A stretch of 64,000 nucleotides of DNA. It comes from Pristionchus mayeri. Taxonomy: Eukaryota; Nematoda; Chromadorea; Rhabditida; Neodiplogasteridae. The position numbers and the translations under genes are program-made. Where the stretch lies: contig BTRK01000003.1 of assembly GCA_036245805.1 (NCBI GenBank), positions 12,564,464 through 12,628,463 of the forward strand, read 5' to 3'. This document shows, one piece after another, positions 35,155 through 47,800 of the stretch. Positions within the stretch are counted from its first letter, which is position 1; each line of letters opens with the position of its first letter. A model generated the notes under the pieces. That model ran no database searches, was not told the DNA's origin, and saw only the letters and a list, made by a program, of their open reading frames with translations.

Positions 35155-37889
35155 ATGCTGTCGCGAGTGCTCTGTCCATCGACATCCGCGACCGCAGCGC
35201 GTGCTCTCACGGCATCGCGCGCCATTTTCTGGTCGCCAGCCGCGCCTAACGCGGAAGAGGAGGTGACGCGTCAGACCACTGGCCGCCCGGCTGAAACAGT
35301 CGACAGGGAGGAGGTGAGATATACGATGAATGGAAGATTCGTGTTTCGCAAATGCTATGAGAGGAATATAAACTCCGTTTGAGCATTTTTTTATTATTTA
35401 TGATCAATATTCTTTGGTTGGCTTATCCAAGTGCTGAGAAGGTCGTAATGGCTATAATAAAATATCGCAAGATCTTAGTATTGTTTGGGAAGTCAAATAG
35501 GAGATGCTTGGTTGCAATGAATTCTCTAGTAATTTCTGTCAATCTCATTTTGTTATTGCGTTATGATACGAGAACAAATATCAGTAATTTCGATTCAGGA
35601 ATGGCGGCGTCGCTCTGCTCTCCACAAGCCGGTCCTGCAGCGAGACGAAGTGGTGAGTACGGTAGATGATGATTATCGATTGGAGGATACAGTAGTCTTG
35701 GCTGATCGATAACTGATTATATTTACCTGCAGATCCCGCCCAAAGTGTACTACGCGCCTGAATGGAGACTGGACGAGAAGGCGAACGGCGACGAGGGATT
35801 GCCGGATCCGCTGAAGGAATACGGTAAGTATACGGTAGCGGGTCTCGTGAGGAAAGGAAAAACAAGGGGCTCGGTGTTACGGTAGGATATGCCATGTAGA
35901 ATTGACGATATTTCGAGTTGTTCGAATACGAATTCTGGCAGTAGAGCGTGTATAGAAACAGTGGCATATGCGATTCACAATGTGTGTATTAAGCATCGGT
36001 GCAGACGATCGCCAATTATTTGTCAGTTCGATTGAGAAAATAAATCAATATGAAAAAGCAAAGGAAATTAGGCATTAATTTTCTGGTAAATATGCCAGCG
36101 ATGTTTCGTGGGATTTGAAAAAAGGAGTGAACATAAATGCTTTAAAAATAATTCAACTGTATTATTCGTATTCTTGAATTAAACATAATTCGTGCTCTTG
36201 AATAGAGGTTGGGAAGGTGAATCTGTGTTACGCAACCTCGATATGAGCAAACTTGCAGCCTGCATTCAATGCTTCCTTTGATTACAGTTTTATAATATTT
36301 CCCAATATCTCTGCAGGCATGACTCCCGAGAAGTGGGAGCACTACAACCAGGTGGTGTGGCCGCCGGGATACGTCGTGCCGGAGACGGGACTGCCAAAGA
36401 CCAGAGAGGTGCGTGAGGGGACGACGTTTGAGAAACGGAAGAATGAGGGCACGCCACGATTCAACATCTAAAATGTTTTCCTAAACCCCAGAGTTATGTT
36501 TTATCCTTTGTTTGATCGGATCAATTTTTGTCTTTGATTTCAATCAAATGAACACCCATACATTCACTTTTGTGCTTCACCATCTGCCTATCAGAGGATT
36601 CTTCCAGAGGAATTCAATAGTGTGATATTCAATAGTCGTAAAAAATACTCTCATCCCTCTTCCCAAGTGTACCACTGTTGGTTTCTTTTCAAATACCTAA
36701 CCGGATATTTTCAGTTGCATCATTATCTTATCACTAGATTGCTTCAAATGACTTCGATAACCCCTCAGGTGTTCCACTGTCGTCAGTCGATTCACTTCTC
36801 GCCCCGTCGTGCCTGGTACGCCTGCCAGCTGGTGTGGAGAATGAACGTGGACGAGGCACTCGTGCAGCTCGACCTGCAGCAGATTAAGGTATACGGTAGT
36901 TATTGATTATCGACTTTTGTCGCTAATGACCGCCGAGATGACATCTGAAAAATTGCACATTTTTTGTCATTTTTTGAAGCAAGTGGAGTATAAATTGGGA
37001 CAATGCTCATCTGTTTGAATTTGAAGCCAAGTTGAAACCTCAATGTGCAAATTGAAATATTTTGAGAAGTGTTGTTTTCCTAAAGATTTGTTTTTATTTT
37101 TCCGATACAGTGAGTAAATGAATCCCTGTAGAGACAAGGAAAATTAATTAATACATTTGTAATTAGTCAATTAACGAATTTCAATCCGTTCAGTCGACGG
37201 GCATTCTGGCGGAGGTGCTGAGGGAGGCGAAGGATCGGGCAGCCAACGAGTTCCACATCGAGCACCCCTCGAGGATGCACGTCGCCGAGGCATTCCCCAT
37301 CCAGAGCAACATCATCAAAGGTACGGTAGGAGTACTGTAGGTCGGAGTTACGATAGAGGGTATAGTAGGATACTGTAAATGGAGGGTACGGTAGAAAAGT
37401 GAGAAGATCTAGAGATCTACATTTCATTTTCTTCTCAGGAGCTCGTCGCCACGCGCACGAAGCCTGGAATACGATCCGCTATCGATACACCCACCTGTAC
37501 GTCCGACTGGAGGAGGGAGAGGGACCCGGATACAAGGTATGGTAGTCAGGGTGAAGGGTACGGTAGGTAGGGTGAAAGGTACGGAAGTCAGAGTGATGGG
37601 TACGGTAGACAAGGTTAAATCTGAGAATATATTTTGTATTAGCTACCCAACAATGCGGCTGCGGAAATTTCTGTTCCGTTCTTGGAAAATTTGATGGATG
37701 AAACCCCTTTTTCAAACGCTTCATAATCTAGAGAATGAGCTTTGGTTGAAGACAATAGATTGGAGTACTGTAATTGCATTACCGTATGTGTTTTTGCAGG
37801 GTCGTGAGAAGCCTAAGGATGGGTGGGACAAGATGAGCGACTACTACAAGTACCTGAGATCGAGACAGATCAAGTACTCCATCGGATAA
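35155..37889 (+). CDS. mrpl-22: Mitochondrial ribosomal protein uL22m, 8 exons, 276 aa
   Basis: Component of the large mitoribosomal subunit, lining the exit tunnel. Exons: 35,155-35,313; 35,599-35,652; 35,733-35,823; 36,317-36,408; 36,769-36,888; 37,194-37,320; 37,439-37,536; 37,800-37,889 (831 nt, in frame). The first exon is Arg/Ala/Ser-rich with few acidic residues, as expected of a presequence. The uL22 domain runs from about residue 135 to the end; recognisable blocks are the Trp-rich AWYACQLVWRMNVDEAL helix, a central helix with AKDRAANEF, and the C-terminal hairpin. The last exon carries WDKMSDYYKYLRSRQIKY. The ATG directly follows TTCTTCAG, a good spliced-leader acceptor. An AATAAA lies at 37,973-37,978. 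Confidence 0.9.
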
Positions 37890-37972
37890 GATTATCGATC
37901 GTTCCGAATGATCACGCCTGAATTTAATGATTAGCCTGTTGTTAGCGAATTGTTCTGTTATCGATTTCACAC

Positions 37973-37978
37973 AATAAA
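37973..37978 (+). terminator. Poly(A) signal of mrpl-22
   Basis: AATAAA begins 84 nt after the mrpl-22 stop codon. Confidence 0.7.
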
Positions 37979-38284
37979 GTGTTTCCTGAAGTTTGTACTC
38001 GTTGTGAGTAGTGCATGGATGTGTCATGGTCGATGTGCTCCATGTTGATTACCTTTGATTTTATATTTTGCGATTTTATGTGTTGGTGATATAACCATCA
38101 TGAGACAACAAATATTCCTGGTACTAATGTCGAAGATTTAGTGGCGCCGTTCACTTTGGAAGGGAAAAAATGATAACGAAGGAAAAGAAGGCAAACGAAA
38201 TAAGCGCAAGTGGTTTTTTTCCGACGATGGAAAACCATTGCCTGATTTTGCACCCCTAAATGAAGTCCCTGAGAGCCTTGATTC

Positions 38285-38379
38285 GGCACTTTGTCGGATG
38301 AAAACTATGACGTCATGCCGTATTTGATATACAATATCAAAGGAGGTATGGCGTCATAGTTCTCATCCGACCTAGTGCC
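38285..38379. repeat. 95-bp palindromic element, TGACGTCA-type family
   Basis: A near-perfect hairpin that starts GGCACTTTGTCGGATG and ends CATCCGACCTAGTGCC, with TGACGTCA near the left arm's centre and GGCGTCATAG opposite. It lies between mrpl-22 and tbc-2. Confidence 0.8.
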
Positions 38380-38844
38380 CTTGATTCATTTGAGTCAGTG
38401 AATGGTATTGTTGACTATCCCCGCGCCGGTATGACGGTTTGTTTATACGATGAGAAACATTCCGCGTGCATCCTTCCTTTTATTTGCCAATGACTGGGAA
38501 CCAAGGTCTATCAAAATTTGCTTATCCAAGAATGGAGGATTTGAAAAACCTCTTAGTAGGATGGAATCCATTCGATGATTCCTAGCAACGCCGGATTTGT
38601 TTATAAAAGAGTGACTAACCGCATACCCCTGTTAGAGAGCGGCGCACAAAAGAGCGTTCAGAGAAAGAGGGTAGCAGAAATACGATGAAACGTACTATTG
38701 ATACGATTGTAACCTTCGCAAGTAGGGCATTTATTGCTTTCTCATTGTAATCGTTTGCTAGCTTTCTTGCTCATTTTTGTACTATTTTAACGTTGAAGTT
38801 TTCGGTTTCAGTGACTAAACAATTCTCTTCCAGTAATTTCGTGG

Positions 38845-41800
38845 ATGCTTTCCTCGCTCTTCGGAAGGCAGTCATCGCTGCCGGAAAATGAGGAAGAGAT
38901 GAAGAAAGAGGAGAAGGCAGATGGAAGGTGAGTCAGAGGAGATGGGGCACTTCCATAGAACGTCGTACCACAATAAGAAGGGTAGAAATGAGGAGAACGT
39001 ATGGTAGGATGTCCCCCACGTTACGGGTGGTTGAGTGAATGCATTTTGGTAGATTTCCTTGCTTATTGTGCGTCCTAGCCTCTCATTCTGATACAACGCT
39101 CTATTGAAGTGCCGACGATGGCCGGTTTACGTTTCACTATCATCATTTGACGTGTGGCCATGCTCGAATGCTCTGTTCTACTCGCCTTGACTTACAAACT
39201 GAAAAAATGAACGCCTTTGGTCGAACTCGTGGAATGAACTTACTTTGAACATTTGTTGGACGATAATATGGGGAAATTAATGCCAAAACCTTGAAACTAT
39301 CACTGTCTACTGTAATATCACTGTATTTAGCGCTCTCGAGGCGACTGCAGGCCCGGATAAGTCTCCCGCCAGCCAGCCCCCTCCCATCCCGGCGCCCCGG
39401 AAAACTCGCACCGCTCCTCCGAAGCCGATCCCCATTGGAAGTGAAGGAGGTGAATGTGTGATTTGCCGTTTCAGAGTGCTCCCTTAATAGTTACGTGACG
39501 CTCTATTGCACTGACTTTTGGGATTTGTTCGAAAACGAATTAATCATATTAGGAAACCTTCGCTTAACGCGTTTGAGTTCAACTTCATCCTTCGCATGCT
39601 TCATCCTGGTTTCTATAGTAGGTCAAATCCAGGATCCCGTCCCGTCCCGCCTCTTCCTCCCTCCTCCTCGCTTCCGAAGAATCCGCTGGTGATGCCCAGT
39701 GCATCGCAGACGATGAGTGGATGGATTCAGAAGGTGGGATTAGGTTGATTAATAACATTAGTTTAAAACATAAATTCAATGGTTTGTTGATTGCAAAGTT
39801 GCCATTTCTCTCAGTATAAGGTATGCTGCGTTACTCACATGTGTTTTTATGTTAAGCAAGGACCCCCGGGCTTTCGCTAGCACCAAATACATACGTTGCA
39901 TTAAAGTTACCCAACAAGGACGAAATTGGCTCCTTATTTTTCGCCCTTCATCGAATAGCCGATGGCTGAATTAGTTGAGAAAGAATATACAAAAATGTGA
40001 AAAAAAACCAATAATAGCACTAGGGGAAGGCCGGAATGGATCAGGTTGAAGTTTCCTGATCCCTCGCTCTCTCACTTTTGCATACTCTCTCATACACGCG
40101 ACGCGCGCACAATGCGTCGCGTTTTAGGATCAAAGTTTCGTCCTTGTTGGGTAACTTTAAGTGATTATTTCGCTGTTTTCTCCACTTTTTTTCAAAACTA
40201 TATTCTTAAATCCCTTAACATGGTCATGCTGTAACAGCACCATCGCAGGTGGAGACTCGTCCTCTGCTGGGAGTAATCACTCGCAAGCGATACTGGTTCG
40301 CCCTCGCGGAGGGATCGCCCTACCTATACTGGTGTGTTTCCTTGCTGACTACTTGCGAAGACTACTCTGTTCTTTGCAACAGTATTTTGGGTAAATTCAG
40401 GAAAATTAAAAAGAGACCACTTCATAGGATTTGTTTTGAATATCCAATCGCAAATTGCCAATGTTCATCACCCTATTCAGGTTCAAGGATCGCTCTGATG
40501 TCCAATGTGTGGGCCGAATTCAGTTGAGCGGAGCCGCGTTCACCTTTGATGCACGGGAGAAGGGACGGTTCACCGTGCTGTGGGTTTCATGTTTCTCTAA
40601 TATATCTTATTTTGTAAATTTGGTCCAAAATCAATAGTACTTTTCCTTTCGTTCTTTCATAAAATCAATGTAAAGATTGTACGATGAGCTGAAAGGGTCC
40701 TGCCTCTCATTTATAACATTTGAAGTTCTCACAACGAGGAGCACGTCTTCGAGACTGGTTGCAATACGCTCAGAGAAGACTGGATGAGCGCACTACAGGT
40801 TGGAAATAGTTTGTTTAAATACGGGATGTCAGAACCAGTAATGCAAAATATTCGAGATTGCTTATAAACTATTTGTGTGTGGCGAATCAACCTGGTGTAA
40901 AATGTCAGAAAAATAGCTCAGGTTTTGAGACTATTGTTTTGACATTAATGTAACTGGCCGATATGAGTATTAACGTACAGCTCATTTAAAATCATTGGTG
41001 GGCGGGGGTTGATGCTGGAAATCGAAAACCGGAGGTGTTTAGGGTAAAAAAAGGAGGGGGGGGGGGTGATCGTAAATTATCGTTTTTGTGACAAAATTTT
41101 CCAAAAACCGGGGGGTATTTTGCAGCTGGCTTCGATGGTGCCCACCTATGATTAAAATATTGCAGGAAACGCGCAAGCGCAGCTGGAACACGCACATCGA
41201 CATTGACAAGGTGAGAGACTGCACTTGCGGGGGCAATATTTACCCTATTTTCAAACATGAGTACTTCATTGCTAACTGATAGAGCTGCAATGACAATGGA
41301 GAAGTGCCGCCATCATTGAATGTGGCTGAAAACCGTTCGCCTAATTTTACGCAACTGTCACAGACTGTGACTCACAGTTAAAATACCTGTTCTACGTCTC
41401 TGCGTCTCTGCGTGATGTGAAGTTTCCAAGGGCACTGACCACGATGGGCAATGCCACTTTTTGATCAGAGCTCGATTGCGTGCGATATATATCGATAATT
41501 TTTATTTTCGACTGCTTCTTCTAATTCCAGGAGATTCATTCTCTCACACTGGCTGCTTCTCCTCTTTCTCCATTCGATGGTCACTTCCTAGAAGGAGGAA
41601 CGGAGAGGAAAGGAGGGAAGCAAGAGGAGATGGAAGAGAAGATTGCGAGCAGTGATGAGGTACTTAAGGAAACGCATTATGAAAGATTATTTTGAGAGAG
41701 ATTAACTTTGATGGGACTTTCCTAGCTCCGCGCCAGGCACCGCCCCCTGGGTCCCGCCCCCCCAGGGAGCGGGAGGGGGTGGAACCAGGCTGCACCCCGA

Positions 41801-44800
41801 AAGGGGTGGAGTCTGGCTCTCTCCAAAAATTTGCCGAGACGTTTCCCCCTCGAACTTAGGAACGTGATGTTCCAAGGAGTGAGGAGAAGCGAGATAAGGT
41901 CAGCCGCGCGCGCTCTCTAGTCACGCCGGGTCAGAGAGCGCTGGGAGGAACGAGAGAGGGAGAGAGGGGAGTGCCTCCTCTCCTCTCATGCAGGGGAGGG
42001 ACGGGCGCGGGAAAAGGGAGGAGGAGGGACGAGGGGCGCGCAAGGGGGGAGGGGCAAGAGGCGGGTCAGAGATCGCGAAGGGAAGGAAGGGGGAGGAGCC
42101 TGGCGCGGAAGTAGGAAAGTGCCGCTTTGATTGCATTCTGAGATCAGTGTGGTGATAATATTGAACCAACCGAGCTTAATTATATAAAAGACCCCATTTT
42201 ATAGCTAAAAGTAAAGTGTCTTCGTAGGTGGAGCCATTCACCGAGTCAGTGAACGATCTACTGAAAGAACTCGGGCCGACCACCTGTGGAGATGGAGATG
42301 AGAAGGAGGAGGGAAGAAGGGGAGATGAGTCAGGTGATCGAGGGGAGAAATTGTGGATTTTTGAGAGTTTGAAAACGGCCATATATTAGCGGGCGTTGTT
42401 TCAGCGTGGATATTTGGTGGAACTGAAACTCTAGATATCATGTTTAGTTATGGAAGTCTAGGTCCTATAGTAAAAGTTGAAAATTTTGGTGTAAATCACA
42501 ACCCTTTTCAGATCTGGACACGGCCTCGGTGTCATTAGACGATCAAGATGTAACGGTGATCTCAGATGGAAGAGGAAAGAGACCAACGGTAAGGGAAATG
42601 AGGATGGTTTGAGATTCGGTTGACTCAATTGAACCGAAAAAAAAATTTGACTCAATTGAACCGAAAACGGCTGAAGTGTACCACTCTGCTCATGTTTATA
42701 TTCTCTTCTCTTCGAAACTCGAATAACCCTCCTCTCTTCAGTCTCCTCCCATACCGATTCCCTCCTCTCCCTCTGCCAAATTCTACGTCGCTCCCGATGG
42801 AAGTCTCAACGAGAACAGCTTCGAAATGCCAAAGGTTGCTTTATTTTGTAATTTTAGAATTTTTCGATGTAACACTACTAGTGATTCACAAGATATCCGC
42901 ACATGCTTTGCTACTTTATCTCTCCTTGTGGCATACGATCGCATAGACTTTGCTCGCATTTGACATTGTATTATTATTGCGCTTGCCGAGATACCTCGAT
43001 TAGATATCCACTTTGCCACATTACCTCTTTTTGCAACTAGAAGTCACCTGTTCCCTTTCAGGAGATCGGTGCCCTTAAGAGAGACTATCTGAGTGAATGC
43101 AAATACTATTGGCACTAGCGAAGAATCGAATTCCTCCAAAATTGGCATACATGTAGTACTCAGTGAGTATAGCTCAGAGGTGGCTTATTTAGTGTTCTAG
43201 ATCACGCATTGAGAAATGCGCGGCACTTTCGTCCAAAAACTTCAATTTTCGAACTTTTACATTTCGCAATCAATCGAAACGATCGATACTTCTAAAAGTG
43301 CAGAATATTCAAGTGATCACACGTGCCAAGTGCCATAGCGATTGAATGAAAAGTCTTGATTAAAAAGGGAAAATTCGATACAATTTACATTATACGAATT
43401 ATGTATCGTTCTGATGGGAAGGCTGAGAAAGTTTTGAAGTTTTAAATTTGTAGCTCTGTATACTAACTATCTATTAGATGAATATAATTAAAATCAAAAA
43501 AATAAAGTTTAGAGAAATCGGCAAACAAAGGTCGAAAAAAAATCAGAAAAAAAATCAACTTGAAATAAAATCAGTTCATGATAGGTTATGACCTACCGTA
43601 ACCCCAAAATAGAAATGGAGGACAGGTCTTCTATGGTGATCCTACACGTAGCACTCGATGAGGGAAATGCACCAGAGTCAATACAATTTCGATACACATC
43701 CTCGCGCGCCAGAGCGGTCATGTTAAATAGTTACCGTAATCTCTCGATTTGATTTACCAGCGGCGCTCTCGCGCGCGCGGATGCGCATCGAAATGCCTTT
43801 CGTGCCGTTACATTTCTCTCATCGAGTACTACGTGTAGGATAACCCTATAAGACCTGTCCTCCATTTCTGTTTTGGGTTACGGTAGACCAGATCCTATCA
43901 TGAACTGATTTTATTTCAAGTTGCGACCTTTGTTTGCCAATTTCTCCGAACTTTATTTTTTGATTTTAATTATATTAATGTAATAGATAGTTAGTATCCA
44001 TAGCTACAAATTTAAAACTTCAAAACTTTCTCAGCTCTCCCATCAGAACGATATATAATTCGTTTAGTATAAATTTGATCGAATTTTCGCTTTTTTCTCA
44101 AGATTTTACATTCAATCGCTATGGCACTTGGCATGTGTGATCACTTGAATATTCTGCATTTTTAGATGTATCAATCGTTTCGATTGATTGTGAAATGTAA
44201 AAGTTCGACAATTGAAGTTTTCGGACAAAAGTGCCGCGCATTTCTCAATGCGTGATCTAGAACACTAAATAAGCCACCCCTGGGCTATACTCACTGAGTA
44301 CTACATGTATGCCAATTTTGGAGGAACTCGATTTTTCGCTAGTGCCAAGCGTCTCCACAAAAATGTTTACTCACTCAGATAGTTTCTCTTAAGACAGTCT
44401 TTATTAGATGTTCACTACTTTTAATTTTTTCTAGCATTAACTTTTTTTCAGGAAATCGTCGGCCCGGAGACGGCTCTCTCTCGACTGGCAGAGAATAGCA
44501 TCGAGAGACCAACGAGGAGAGCGAAGGAAATGGCCAGCAGGGGATTGAGGGAACTGAGGGAACTGAGGGTGGGGAGGATCTTATGGAGTTTGTCGGTGTT
44601 AGAAGTATGCTTTGAGTATTCATTGTCAGTAGAAGAATGGTGGCTCACGAGAATTGAAGATGCCAGGGAATATCTTGATGTGATTAGTTTTCGTTCTGCC
44701 AGTTACATAATGATGGTAGTTTTCGGTTGAAATTGGCGACTAATCAATCAAATTTCTACGCCCATTCTTAGTAAATAAGATGAAACCCAGACCAGCCTTT

Positions 44801-47800
44801 TATTCACGATAATTCATTATTGTCTATTGTTAACGATCAAATTACTTGTAACAATGTCTGGGCTTCAATTGTAAGCTATGATAAGGATAAGACTTCTCTT
44901 TCTAGGAGCGGGGTCGTTCGTTCACTGGAGCAAAAGACTGCGAGCAATGTCGAAAGATGCACACTCTGCTGAGTGAGAGTGAGAGCTGCCGACTGGAGAT
45001 GGAGGAGCTGGTCGAGGTATGTAAAGTTTCCTTTAGTTACCATTCTTGGCCACTATTTCAACTTTGAAGAGCGTCTGAATGTAATTCTATTACAACTTCA
45101 TTGGGTTGAAACATCATAAAACATTTCCTCTATGTAAGGGGACTCATTTATAGCACTAATTACTGTATTCCAGGCGTTCGAGGAGCAGTCGAAATCGCAG
45201 CGTAGTATGCTGAGAAGATCGACGAAGGAGAACGAGGCCCTGTAAGCTGCTTACTGGTCTTTCAAGCTCCTGATCTTGACTCATTTTTAACGCTTATCTG
45301 GACTTACTTGCAAAATTTATTTCGAATATTAGTTCAGAAATATTTATTGAAGCTCATGAAGAGATGGAATTGAACTCTGACAGGTATAAAGGACATATGG
45401 AGTCTCAAAAGCGTAGAAGTGCCTGGTTATTTTTTCAGTCGTCGGCTCGTTTCGATGACTGACAAGGATCAAGAGGAGATGGACATGATGTTGGAGAAGG
45501 AAGAGGTACTGTAAGGGGCACTTTTTGGTGTTCGGACCGAACTATCTACATTTGATCTCTATGGTGTCATAGCTCAGAAGTGGAAAACTAGATTTGTTTA
45601 TGGTTTGGTCTCGAGACACCCCAAGTGATCGCTGTTTCGGATCGAAAGAGGGGAAGTATTCCGCGTCGAACCCCGATGTGCCACGTGGACATGCACAAAA
45701 GTTCTCGAATGCTTGTGGCAATTTTAAAATTTGAAATAATTATTAAATGTATGCGATTTGTGGCGACTGAATAATTTATTCGTAGGAACTCAACGAGGCG
45801 AGGATGCGAGTGAATGAGTTGCAGAGGAGATTGCAGGATGCAGAGGAGCAGAATAGGTTATTTTTTTTTAATTATTAAATATCATATTTTTTAAAAAAAC
45901 GAATGCACGAAAGGTGTAAAAACTTTCGAATGAAACTTCAAACGGGGGAAGAGATAATAACGTTTCTTGTTCCTCAGTAACGGTAGCTTGCTTTGGGAAA
46001 TAAAAACACCAATTGTTACTCGCATAATGCGTAATTATAAATATTTGCTAAGATGATCGCCACTTACAGATAGTTTTTTAACGGCACATTATGATTTTCG
46101 TTTTACCAAATAATGGTGAAATTGGAAGCAAAAAAGAAAATTTAACCTCCGAATTTGCCGATATTCGGCCTTGTCGTTCTCCGTTTCATCGTTTAATGAA
46201 TTGATCTTTTACATCACAGTCCTGATTGAAGCGGTGAATCTTTGTCAAAAACAATATGATTAAACATTTCTCAGGTTGCTCGAGTCAACTGTGAGCGGAC
46301 TTCAGGCGGATGTGGAGGCCTTTCGAGACTCGGTATGCCAATTTTAATTTCATTTTAAATAACTAAATCTCACAGTTTTGTTGATACTATTGATACATTA
46401 TTATTCACAGGTGCGCACTAAAGAGGAGCTAATCATGCGTCTGGCGGAGCAAAACGAGGAACCGGAGAGAGAAGGAGGAGAGAGGAGGAACAGTCTCATC
46501 GGAGATGGTCAGTTGATGGATGGGTTTGAAAGGGGGATATCAATCTTGTCGATTAGAGCAAGTACTGGAGCACCGAGCTAATACATGACTATAGTGACAA
46601 GATAAAATCGGAATGCTATTGTTGTTTAGAATGTCGATTAGAATTTTATTGTATTCTTCAGTGTATACCAGACGATTAGTAATCTTGGCACAACTCTTAC
46701 AATAAAAACTAAATTTGATTCGAGAATGCGCCTAGTCGAAACATAAATTTTTTTCCAATCAACTTGCAAACTTTTACCTACAATACACGTCCGTTGTGCA
46801 AATATTATTGTTTGCTCTCATCATCTTCCTTTCAGTGGAAGTGCCGGAGGGAATTCCGTTGGAAGATTCGAGCAGCATCGTAGTGGAGGAAGAAGCGAGG
46901 AAAATATACGAGGAACAAGCCGTGAGGACTTGAATTTTTCTTTTCAGACGCTTTAGTATGCCGCTCGAAGTTGTGCTTCACGATTTACTTTTGGTCCGAT
47001 GTATGAGGGCGCGGTGATTGGTCGTTCACGGTTGTGGGAAAAACAAATAGATAATAATCTAATTTGCAGGTGCGCGACGTGCACGAGATGCGCGATCTCG
47101 TGGAGGGATATCGAATGCAGAACGAGGCACTCAACAATGAAATCGTCGGTGAGTGAGTTCGGGGTTAGAGTGGTAAGGTAGTTGTGATGATAAGATTACG
47201 CATGAGGGAGGTAATGGGTAATAAATCATGAATTTGCCTCTAGATTTCCTTCTTTCACTGTTGTTTACACGTCTAATTTTTGGAGAAAGATGTTTGTATC
47301 TGTGGATCGACTTAAATTAGTGGTAAGACCGATTAGCGATTGATGAAAGCAGAAAAGAAAGAATTGAGCTTGTCACTTGTCAGTTCGAGGCTGCACAAAG
47401 TTGTTTATTAGATGTGGAATTTTGCGTTACTAATGGGTGGTTGGGAATGAGTCCATTATAAAAATAATAATGATTATGAAAACCATGCTTTGCAGAATTG
47501 CACAACATGCTCACTGCGTATGAAGAGAAGGAGCGAAAGCTGACGAGGGCGCATTTTGAGGTGAGAATAATTAATTAACTAATTAATGTATTGATTATGT
47601 AATGATTTTAAAACTAGCATTAGTTTCATTTCCTAATGTTCTCTTATTTGTAGACTCAAGCGTGTTACTACCAACTGAAATCACGATACATCATGGTTCT
47701 CAACCATTTCAAGTCGCCGGAGAAACCCGGCAAGAGTGCGTTTCACTTCTATTTTCTTTTCTTAATTTCTCCCGTGCTTCGGTGCCGATACTGACAATCA

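Noticed and set aside
47654..47730. GC donor at CCCG|GCAAGA for tbc-2 exon 22
   Set aside because: A normal GT donor five bases later (AAGA|GTGCGT) also keeps the frame, so no rare donor is needed.
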